Shown here: positions 6,886-12,074 of the stretch, in pieces | Position numbering within the stretch: the first letter of the stretch is position 1 | Layout of the letters: every line of letters starts with the position of its first letter | Source of the DNA: a virus | Direction: 5' to 3' (one strand) | IMG/VR virus record: IMGVR_UViG_3300017605_000599 | Coordinates: 1-45,076 of that record | DNA length: 45,076 nucleotides | Position numbers and translations under genes: made by a program | Notes under the pieces: model-generated | The model's database searches: none | What the model was told of the DNA's origin: nothing | The model's input: only the letters and a program-made list of their open reading frames with translations

Positions 6886-6959
6886 TCGAAGGTCTCCGCG
6901 TCGCCCGGCCCGCCCGCCGTTCCCCCGAAGCAACGAGCGGGACCGGACTACCGCGACGC
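6886..6959 (-). promoter_or_regulatory. Leader of the leftward operon with hairpin and GGAGACCTTCGA motif
   Basis: In mRNA sense a perfect 7-base inverted repeat, GCGTCGC / GCGACGC (6959-6953 with 6904-6898), closes most of the leader. Directly after the right arm comes GGAGACCTTCGA (6897-6886). The same motif sits at the start codon of the 43-residue gene and at the start of the 39701 leader. The left arm coincides with the predicted transcription start. Confidence 0.45.
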
Positions 6960-6965
6960 ACGACC

Positions 6966-6994
6966 AACATAGGCGCGCTCCAGCGTGCTGTCAA
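6966..6994 (-). promoter_or_regulatory. Sigma70-type promoter of the leftward operon
   Basis: On the minus strand TTGACA (6994-6989, six of six to consensus) is followed by a 17-base spacer and TATGTT (6971-6966, four of six). Predicted start is near 6959, about 100 bases before the first start codon. The bases before the -35 box, CCCC, are the same as before the boxes at 9491 and 39666, so the three promoters look related. Confidence 0.75.
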
Positions 6995-6999
6995 GGGGT

Positions 7000-7639
7000 C
7001 CGAAGCAGACCACGCGAAAATCAGTATTTCTACGGAGCCGGCGCATATGGTATCGCGCGCGCGCTCACGCGCTCGAGGGTGCGCGCCCAGGCGCGCGTCA
7101 CGCCCGCGCGCGGTAGCCTTTAGGCTTCTACGCTCCCTACATCCTCCGACTCTCCGATCCTCCCCTGTCCTCCCGACATGCTTCTGACAGCGTAACCCAC
7201 TGCTACTACGTGGGATCGGACTGTGACCCCTTGCTATGATGCTGCTTATGCGATGTGCTGCAGGGGGTTACGGCGCTCGAATGCTGGGGAAACTCCAATG
7301 ATTTCGGGGTTCGATCGCGTACGGTCTCACCGAATATGAGCTTACGGGGGCTCTCGAGGTCCGACCCCACCTGGTGCATGGGACTCCCGTACCGTACTGC
7401 GCTTCGCGGGGGTCGGTCCGCAGACTGATGGGACTCCGGGGGCCCACCTGCACCTCCTTCCGGCATACCTCGGAAATCGAGCGGTAGGGAGGCGTGCTTG
7501 GCGCAGGCTGGCGTCTGGCGGGAGGGGTGAAGTCGGAGCCGCGGGAGAGGGATCGGCGATCGTGGGGCATCGTAGGAGGTCGGAGGTCGGATGGGACTCC
7601 GTGGTGGAACGGGAGCCGTGGGAGGCGTAGGATGGTTAT
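7000..7639. other. Largely non-coding region between divergent units
   Basis: No frame here has a plausible start, ribosome site and codon bias together. Three copies of ATGGGACTCC occur (7378, 7428, 7591). A perfect 8-base inverted repeat CCGACCCC / GGGGTCGG (7361-7368 with 7409-7416) encloses one copy and a small GCG-CTT-CGC hairpin. A GC-alternating tract (CGCGCGCGC type) lies near 7050-7110. The region may hold an untranslated RNA or operator sites. Confidence 0.4.
7232..7240 (+). promoter_or_regulatory. Candidate extended -10 promoter upstream of the tRNA
   Basis: TGCTATGAT is an extended -10 element (TGn plus TATGAT, five of six). No good -35 hexamer lies at the right distance, as is usual for extended -10 promoters. 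It would transcribe about 390 bases of non-coding sequence, then the tRNA and two small genes up to the terminator at 8468. Confidence 0.4.
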
Positions 7640-7714
7640 CGCGGGGTAGCTCAACGGCAGAGCGTCGCGCTCATAACGCGAAGGTTGGGGGTCCGATTCC
7701 CCTCCCCGCTTCCA
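7640..7714 (+). tRNA. tRNA with anticodon CAT (Met or lysidine-type Ile), CCA encoded
   Basis: A full cloverleaf can be drawn: acceptor CGCGGGG/CCCCGCT, T8, D stem GCTC/GAGC, anticodon stem TCGCG/CGCGA with loop CTCATAA (anticodon 7672-7674), variable AGGTT, T stem GGGGG/CCCCT, and an encoded CCA at 7712-7714. Odd points: positions 1 and 72 are C and T and cannot pair, as in an initiator tRNA, but the initiator's three G-C pairs at the end of the anticodon stem are absent. The T loop has C where T55 is expected, and the discriminator is T. It could be a methionine or an AUA-reading isoleucine tRNA. Confidence 0.8.
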
Positions 7715-7800
7715 GATTGCGCCGGGGTGTCTGAGAGAGAGCGAGTGTGCGGCCCACTTTCGCGCCTCGAGGATCCCCGGCGCGTAGCTTCGGAGGGCCG

Positions 7801-8151
7801 ATGTCCGAGCACTGCTGGCACGCGACGGGCCGGGCCACGCTACCCAACTTCGAGCGGCAGTGCTGCTACTGCGGCCGGATTGGGATGGCTCCGCCGCCGA
7901 TTCACGGACAGATCGCAGGCCACGGCCCGTTCTTCATCCTGGCCGGCGCCCCGATGTCCGGTCCCTACGCCGAAGGCTACCGCGACGACACGACCTGCGA
8001 CCGCGAGAAGGGCCTATGGATCTACCCGCCCGGCGACCTCGCGGACCCGAGTCCGTTCTTCCGCGCGATTGCCGAGCTGGCTACCGACGGGTGCCGAGAC
8101 AGCATCGACCGTCTGATCCAGCAGTCTCTCAACCGCCCGAGGCGCGCATGA
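7801..8151 (+). CDS. Small conserved zinc-binding phage protein, 116 aa
   Basis: ATG with CGGAGGG upstream. Begins MSEHCWHATGRA and continues CCYCGRIG, giving a Cys/His set (C5, H7, then CC-x-C near residue 23) typical of a short phage protein with a zinc knuckle at its start. The middle has a proline/glycine-rich strand region and the end is helical (AIAELATDGCRDSIDRLIQQ). It lies right after the tRNA and overlaps the next gene by four bases. Function unknown. Confidence 0.7.
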   Translation: MSEHCWHATGRATLPNFERQCCYCGRIGMAPPPIHGQIAGHGPFFILAGAPMSGPYAEGYRDDTTCDREKGLWIYPPGDLADPSPFFRAIAELATDGCRDSIDRLIQQSLNRPRRA

Positions 8152-8396
8152 GCTTTACGACGCCGAGCCTGTTCCTCGAGTGCCACGCCAGCCTCAAGCC
8201 CGGACCCGATCCGTGGTCGTGGGAGGCGCTGATGCAGAGCATTGTCGTCGTTCCCGGCGCATTCGACCCCAGCACGATTCTGTACGTTCCGGCGCGCGGC
8301 GAGATCCGCCACTGGGACTGGTCGAAGTTATTCGAGGACCGCAAGACGGCCTACGTTCCGAGCCTCTCAACGATCGGCTTGACCGCCACTCCCTGA
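8148..8396 (+). CDS. Hypothetical protein, 82 aa
   Basis: ATG start inside the stop of the upstream gene. The sequence (MQSIVVVPGAFDPSTILYVPARGEI) suggests a short beta-rich domain and ends with a helix. No family, signal or membrane segment is recognised. It is the last gene before the intrinsic terminator. Confidence 0.55.
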   Translation: MSFTTPSLFLECHASLKPGPDPWSWEALMQSIVVVPGAFDPSTILYVPARGEIRHWDWSKLFEDRKTAYVPSLSTIGLTATP

Positions 8397-8467
8397 TCGG
8401 CGAATCTTCGCGGCGAGGCACGCATGCGGCGAGCCTCCGAATGGCCGGGAAACCGGCGACAGCGACG

Positions 8468-8503
8468 ACGCCCTGGGTCTGGCGGCCCGGGGCGTTTCGC
8501 TTT
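8468..8503 (+). terminator. Intrinsic terminator after the tRNA transcription unit
   Basis: ACGCCCTGGG (8468-8477) pairs with CCCGGGGCGT (8486-8495) over ten base pairs including one G-T, with an 8-base loop. It is followed by TTCGCTTT. The T run is interrupted but the stem is very strong. Confidence 0.65.
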
Positions 8504-8516
8504 CCCCACCCACCGA

Positions 8517-8554
8517 CTACGTAGTTCTACTGAGGCGCGTCTACGTAGTCCTAC
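8517..8554 (+). repeat. Two direct repeats with palindromic CTACGTAG core, operator candidate
   Basis: CTACGTAGTTCTAC (8517-8530) and CTACGTAGTCCTAC (8541-8554) agree at 13 of 14 bases, 24 bases centre to centre, a little over two helical turns. Each has a palindromic core, CTACGTAG. They sit between the terminator and the promoter at 8582, where an activator or repressor would bind. Confidence 0.5.
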
Positions 8555-8581
8555 GGATGCCAGATTCAGTACAACTACGCA

Positions 8582-8609
8582 TAGACAGCGAGGTCGAACC
8601 CCATAGAAT
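8582..8609 (+). promoter_or_regulatory. Sigma70-type promoter
   Basis: TAGACA (five of six), 16-base spacer, TAGAAT (five of six). It lies just after the operator-like repeats and about 90 bases before the first good ribosome site (8688). A predicted start near 8616 would put the following GGAA-capped hairpin in the leader. Confidence 0.6.
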
Positions 8610-8641
8610 CCCTCTCATGAGGGCACGGGGCGGAAGCCCCG
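8610..8641 (+). promoter_or_regulatory. Tandem hairpins in the leader
   Basis: CCCTC-TCAT-GAGGG (8610-8623) is followed after two bases by CGGGGC-GGAA-GCCCCG (8626-8641), a 6-base-pair stem closed by a GNRA-type tetraloop. No T run follows, so a stabilising or processing element is more likely than a terminator. Confidence 0.45.
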
Positions 8642-8698
8642 AAGTCTTTGGAGCACGTAGAGTCAGAAGCGTTCATGGGACCGGACAGGGAGGTGCGG

Positions 8699-8866
8699 GT
8701 GAGCGAACGAACGGAACGGCCGGGGGGCGTGTTCGAGTCGGTGATGATGCTGCGGACGAGAACCGGCTTCGAGCTGACGTACTGGCGGTGGGCGGGCCTG
8801 CCGGACCACTCAGAGATCCGGTTTGCCCCATGCGTGATGGCGGTCGGTCCGGGGAGGATCCTGTGA
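8699..8866 (+). CDS. Small hypothetical protein, 55 aa
   Basis: I chose the GTG that has GGGAGG five bases upstream; an in-frame ATG at 8675 and a TTG at 8648 are alternatives without a clear ribosome site. The product (FESVMMLRTRTGFELTYWRW, then SEIRFAPCVMAVG) looks like a few beta strands. It overlaps the next gene by four bases. No family is recognised. Confidence 0.5.
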   Translation: MSERTERPGGVFESVMMLRTRTGFELTYWRWAGLPDHSEIRFAPCVMAVGPGRIL

Positions 8867-9243
8867 GCGATAGCGAACACGCCGTGGACTCTGCGGAGGC
8901 TGGACTGCCTCACGGCTCAGAGGGTGGCCTGTGCGGGCATCGAATGTTCGGCTGCCGAGGGTGCGGCTACATCTTCTGCAATCGAGAGGCGGGACACGGC
9001 GGGGTCCACTCGCACGACTTCCCAGAGCAGGTCGTCCGTCCTGCTCGTAACGAGGATGTCTGCCATGAGCCGATCGAGCGTCTGGCAGGCGAGCGCATCA
9101 CCAGCTCCGTCATCCTGACGCCGGACCCCGAGGAGCCGAACGAGTACTGCTCCTGGCGCATCCAGATCACCACCGAGTCAGGCCGTCTCATCGAGATCAG
9201 CGGCTATCACGACAGCCTCCCCGAAGTGCACGAGGAACTGTGA
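8863..9243 (+). CDS. Cysteine/histidine-rich hypothetical protein, 126 aa
   Basis: GTG start with GGGGAGGA five bases upstream and overlapping the previous stop. Residues about 29-55 contain CGHRMFGCRGCGYIFC followed by HGGVHSH, a dense Cys/His set that should bind one or two zinc ions. The C-terminal half (SSVILTPDPEEPNEYCSWRI, then GRLIEISGYHDS) looks like a beta sandwich. Unknown function; one of about a dozen small metal-binding proteins in this phage. Confidence 0.6.
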   Translation: MSDSEHAVDSAEAGLPHGSEGGLCGHRMFGCRGCGYIFCNREAGHGGVHSHDFPEQVVRPARNEDVCHEPIERLAGERITSSVILTPDPEEPNEYCSWRIQITTESGRLIEISGYHDSLPEVHEEL

Positions 9244-9494
9244 ACCGGCGCGGGTTCATCGGTGCGCTGGTGGCGTGCATCCCCGGCGTCGCGCTGCTGC
9301 GCCGTGCGCGTCCCTCGAACCCATACTGGGACGAAGTTGCCCGCCTCGGCCATCATCCGACCGGATCGGTGACGGTCGAGCACCCGAATGCGTGGTGGCG
9401 GAACCATCAGACTCCTCCAATCGATACCGTAAACCTCAATCTCGTCCGCTCCATCATGTTCCGCTGCAAGCGCGACTCGATATTCACCCCTTGA
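9240..9494 (+). CDS. Small protein with Tat-like N-terminus, 84 aa
   Basis: GTG start overlapping the previous stop. The N-terminus MNRRGFIGALVACIPGVALL has a twin-arginine pattern (RRGF) and a hydrophobic stretch, like a Tat signal or a short membrane anchor. The rest, about 60 residues, has no recognised domain. Its TGA stop lies inside the TTGACA box of the next promoter. Confidence 0.5.
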   Translation: MNRRGFIGALVACIPGVALLRRARPSNPYWDEVARLGHHPTGSVTVEHPNAWWRNHQTPPIDTVNLNLVRSIMFRCKRDSIFTP

Positions 9495-9520
9495 CAGCCT
9501 GCGCGCTCGAGGCCTACCCT
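9491..9520 (+). promoter_or_regulatory. Candidate promoter for the packaging/structural operon
   Basis: TTGACA (9491-9496, six of six) preceded by CCCC like the boxes at 6989 and 39666. The -10 element is poor: TACCCT at 18 bases spacing (three of six), so an activator may be needed, as would suit a late promoter. It opens a leader of about 180 bases before the first gene. Confidence 0.5.
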
Positions 9521-9650
9521 GCGTTCAGGTCGATCGGCGGCTGCCTTGCGCTAACCGCTGGAGGTGGCGAACCTGTGGGGCGCACGATCGGGACGCGCTC
9601 CGAATGCAGTCGGACGGTGACGGAACATCCCTCGCGTAACGACTGATCTC

Positions 9651-9676
9651 GCGGGGTGGCCTACGGGCCGCCCCGC
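9651..9676 (+). promoter_or_regulatory. Strong hairpin in the leader of the structural operon
   Basis: GCGGGGTGGC (9651-9660) pairs with GCCGCCCCGC (9667-9676): ten base pairs including one G-T, 6-base loop. Only TTCT follows, so it is a weak terminator at best. It stands 22 bases before the start codon and just ahead of the ribosome site, and could act as an attenuator or an RNA-processing/stability element. Confidence 0.5.
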
Positions 9677-9698
9677 TTCTCGTGGAACGGAGGCCGCG

Positions 9699-10097
9699 AT
9701 GAGCTTCGAGGACAGACAGGCACAGGCTCGCGAGTTCGAGGAGCGCAAGGCCCAAGAGGCCGAGAAAAAGCGCATCGAGGGCGTCGCCGCCGTCGTCTCC
9801 GAGTACCTCGAGCGCGTGCAGGGCCCGCGCATCTCGTTCGGCCGCTACAGCGAGTGCCCGAAGTGCCGGATGCCCGCCGCGCAGGGGATCCGCCGCTACT
9901 ACTGCCTCGGAAGCCACGACGGACCACGCGAGCTTCAACCGATCCGCCCCGAGGGCCCGGGCATCGGCCTGCCGCTGCTGTGCGGCTACGTCGGCGAGCA
10001 CCTCCACGGCCACTGCCAGCAATGCGGATTCCGCTGGGTCGAGGATGCCGCCGACGCCGAGGATCTGAGAGAGGCGGCGCGTCGTGCCCACGAGTAA
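9699..10097 (+). CDS. Zinc-binding protein with N-terminal coiled coil, 132 aa
   Basis: ATG with CGGAGG upstream. The first 40 residues are a charged helix (RQAQAREFEERKAQEAEKKR) likely to coil. Then CPKCRMP and, near residue 106, CQQCGFRW, two zinc knuckles about 55 residues apart separated by a beta region with HLHGH. This is consistent with a treble-clef-type DNA-binding protein. The function is unknown; it is the first gene downstream of the late-promoter candidate. Confidence 0.6.
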   Translation: MSFEDRQAQAREFEERKAQEAEKKRIEGVAAVVSEYLERVQGPRISFGRYSECPKCRMPAAQGIRRYYCLGSHDGPRELQPIRPEGPGIGLPLLCGYVGEHLHGHCQQCGFRWVEDAADAEDLREAARRAHE

Positions 10098-10317
10098 GGA
10101 CTGCCGCCGCGAGGCCGAGCGCAACATGGGCGACGAGTGGCGCACGCGCTGGCGCGTCGGTGCGCGGCGCCGCAACGGACGCTGCGAGGTCATCGCACGC
10201 AAGCGACCCGAGCACGAGTGGGAGAAGCCCACGCACTACCTGCTTGCGTCAGCGCCGTCGTGGGAGCACGCTTTCCGTCAGATCACCAGCGGCTTCGTCA
10301 AGGAGGTCTTCGCGTGA
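10084..10317 (+). CDS. Hypothetical basic protein, 77 aa
   Basis: GTG start, overlapping the preceding gene by 14 bases, with GAGAGG upstream. The product is basic (RTRWRVGARRRNGRCEVIARKR) with a helix at the end (SWEHAFRQITSGFVKEVF). It may bind nucleic acid. No family is recognised. Confidence 0.55.
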   Translation: MPTSKDCRREAERNMGDEWRTRWRVGARRRNGRCEVIARKRPEHEWEKPTHYLLASAPSWEHAFRQITSGFVKEVFA

Positions 10318-10601
10318 CCGCCATCCCCGAACAGAAGCTCAAGCCCGAGGCGATCGGTACGCCGCCGCCGGTGAAGATGTGCGACCTGGTGCAGTTCTGC
10401 TACCGAAACACCGGCCAGTGGTTCCCCGCGATCGTGCTCGAGGTCGCCAAGAACGACCTCCTCACGCTGATGGTGTGCAACCACCACGCATGGATCCGCG
10501 AGCGCAACGTTCCCCCGGTGCCGCCGACGTCCGAGATCAACTGGGACGCCGAGATGGCGCTGGCTGCGCAGGGCTCCCGCGGCAACTGGAGGCGGGCGTA
10601 A
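10314..10601 (+). CDS. Hypothetical protein, 95 aa
   Basis: GTG start with AAGGAGG seven bases upstream, overlapping the previous stop. The middle (DLVQFCYRNTGQWFPAIVLE, then LTLMVCNHHAWIRERNV) has four clear beta strands that resemble a small SH3-like barrel. No family is recognised. Confidence 0.6.
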   Translation: MTAIPEQKLKPEAIGTPPPVKMCDLVQFCYRNTGQWFPAIVLEVAKNDLLTLMVCNHHAWIRERNVPPVPPTSEINWDAEMALAAQGSRGNWRRA

Positions 10602-11044
10602 TGGCCGTGGATCCCGACGACGAAATCCTGCGCGTCCGGCGCGGTGATCTCGTGTCTGCACTCAACGAGTGCCTGCTGCCGATTAGAGATGCGACCCAGA
10701 GGATCGTCAACGACGTCGCCAACCTGCGCATGGAACATCTCGACAGGATGATGGCCCCGCCGCGGCGCTCGCAGTTCATCAAGAACGCGCAGGGAACGTG
10801 GCAGCCACAGTCGGCCAAGGAGTCTTGGGACGGCGCGCGGTGCTGGGTCTGCGGGTGCGACACGCTGCTCCACGACACGGGTCTGCACTTCCAACCATGT
10901 CAGTACGCGTCGCTGGCGAAGGCTGGATTCCACAACACGTTCTGCAAGCGATGCGTCAATGGCGAGCCTATCGAAAAACTCCTTCTCGCGGTCGCCATCC
11001 ACACCGACATTCGCTCGCGCGCCGCCGCGCTGGAAAAGCCGTGA
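10601..11044 (+). CDS. Hypothetical zinc-binding protein, 147 aa
   Basis: ATG sharing one base with the previous stop, with CTGGAGG upstream. The N-terminal half is helical (DATQRIVNDVANLRMEHLDRM). The C-terminal half has CWVCGCD, then H and C residues, then FCKRCVNGEP, a likely zinc-binding fold. No family is recognised. Confidence 0.6.
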   Translation: MAVDPDDEILRVRRGDLVSALNECLLPIRDATQRIVNDVANLRMEHLDRMMAPPRRSQFIKNAQGTWQPQSAKESWDGARCWVCGCDTLLHDTGLHFQPCQYASLAKAGFHNTFCKRCVNGEPIEKLLLAVAIHTDIRSRAAALEKP

Positions 11045-11712
11045 GCAGCGCCCGCGCCTACTACGAAATGCTCCTGCCCGCGGGCTTCCGTCAGGGTCTC
11101 GCTGAGTCGGCGCCGCACCGCGCGAAGTGCCGCGATCACGGAATGGTCGATCTGGTCGACGAGCAGGGAAACATCACCGACGGGCCAAACGGACAGTGCC
11201 CACACTGCATGGAGGCGATGAAGGATGGATTGCATGTCCAGTGCCCGGAACACGGCCTCAAGAGGCGCGACGCGATCTCGGGCGGGTGCATCGACTGCGC
11301 AGCCGCAGGAGACCCCGAAGGTCTGGCAGCAGGCGCTCGCTATTACGTTGCGCCGGAGGCCCTCGACAGCAACGACATCTGGCCTGCCGCGATCTTCGCG
11401 AAGCCTGGCGAGCGAGACGGAGTACCAGGTCCTCAAGCGGGCGGGGTTCACCAAGAGCGAGATGTACTGGATCCAGAAGGCCGAACGGCCCCGGTGGATC
11501 ACGCTCGCGATGATCGCGGAGGCGTCGGGGGACCCGTACCTGTTCCTCAAGGCGCTGTTCGACCTGACGCGCTCGTCGGGCTTGACGATGAAACGCTCAC
11601 GGCCCGTATCGCGGCGCTCCGGTCTGCCGTTGCCGAAGGCACCGCGGAGCCAGAAGACTGCGTGACCCTCGGACGCTACATCGCGCTCGCGCGGTCGCGG
11701 GGGCTCGCGTGA
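11041..11712 (+). CDS. Cysteine-rich phage protein; frame probably coding only at its two ends
   Basis: GTG start overlapping the previous stop. The first 90 residues are convincing, with four metal-binding pairs (CRDHG, CPHC, CPEHG, CIDC) and good third-position GC. From about 11420 to 11560 this frame turns glycine/proline-rich and loses codon bias, while the overlapping frame gains it. The last 45 residues (DDETLTARIAALRSAVAEG ... LGRYIALARSRG) again look real but have no start codon of their own. Either the protein continues through by frameshift, or overlapping genes or sequence errors are present. The coordinates give the whole open frame. Confidence 0.45.
   Translation: MSSARAYYEMLLPAGFRQGLAESAPHRAKCRDHGMVDLVDEQGNITDGPNGQCPHCMEAMKDGLHVQCPEHGLKRRDAISGGCIDCAAAGDPEGLAAGARYYVAPEALDSNDIWPAAIFAKPGERDGVPGPQAGGVHQERDVLDPEGRTAPVDHARDDRGGVGGPVPVPQGAVRPDALVGLDDETLTARIAALRSAVAEGTAEPEDCVTLGRYIALARSRGLA
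11225..11665 (+). CDS. Overlapping gene with helical DNA-binding-like C-terminal half
   Basis: ATG with GGAGG nine bases upstream, lying inside the 11041 gene in another frame. Residues 62-115 (TEYQVLKRAGFTKSEMYWIQ, then ITLAMIAEASGDPYLFLKALF) read as three or four helices and have almost pure G/C third positions, so this part is probably a real protein. The stretch before it (11341-11418) looks better in the other frame. It sits two genes before the terminase, where a small terminase subunit is often found, but I see no family match. Confidence 0.4.
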   Translation: MDCMSSARNTASRGATRSRAGASTAQPQETPKVWQQALAITLRRRPSTATTSGLPRSSRSLASETEYQVLKRAGFTKSEMYWIQKAERPRWITLAMIAEASGDPYLFLKALFDLTRSSGLTMKRSRPVSRRSGLPLPKAPRSQKTA

Positions 11713-12074
11713 GTTTCCTCCTCATCTTGCCCCTCGCGATCGTCGGCTCGTTCCTCGTCGGCCAGTGGTGGGGACAGCGCACCATGCGCCAGTTCCTCCA
11801 CGCCGCCGTCGCCGTCCAGACCATCACCAACGAGTCGATGGGCGTCATCAAGGACTTCGTGGAGGGCGACTCACGCACGGCCTCCGCAGTCGACGCCATC
11901 GGAGTGAAGGTCGGCGCGCTGGTCGAGCGCCAGGAGATCCTCGGGCGCGGCGTCGAGAACATCGGCCGCGAGGTCGGTTCACTGCGCGCCAGCGAGAACA
12001 TGCTGATGGGAGGTTTGCGGAATGGCCGATCCCCCGGCGGCCGCGTCGTCGTCACCGACGACGACCTCTCTTGA
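11709..12074 (+). CDS. Small membrane protein with coiled-coil tail, 121 aa
   Basis: GTG start overlapping the previous stop. Residues 2-20 (SFLLILPLAIVGSFLVGQW) form a single N-terminal membrane segment. The rest is hydrophilic and helical with heptad-like spacing (VEGDSRTASAVDAIGVKVGA, then ENIGREVGSLRASENML). It overlaps the terminase gene by 53 bases. The role is unknown; a holin-like or membrane-docking function is possible but the lysis block lies elsewhere. Confidence 0.6.
   Translation: MSFLLILPLAIVGSFLVGQWWGQRTMRQFLHAAVAVQTITNESMGVIKDFVEGDSRTASAVDAIGVKVGALVERQEILGRGVENIGREVGSLRASENMLMGGLRNGRSPGGRVVVTDDDLS

Noticed and set aside
7268-7654. Minus-strand open frame of 128 codons next to the tRNA
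   Set aside because: Overlaps the tRNA on the other strand, is proline/arginine/serine-rich and lacks a ribosome site and codon bias.
7640-7714. Initiator tRNA (fMet)
   Set aside because: The acceptor mismatch fits, but the anticodon stem lacks the three consecutive G-C pairs and the D stem is elongator-like, so only the anticodon is certain.
9651-9676. Intrinsic terminator before the structural operon
   Set aside because: The stem is strong but is followed by only TTCT, and it stands right before a good ribosome site, so a leader element is more likely.
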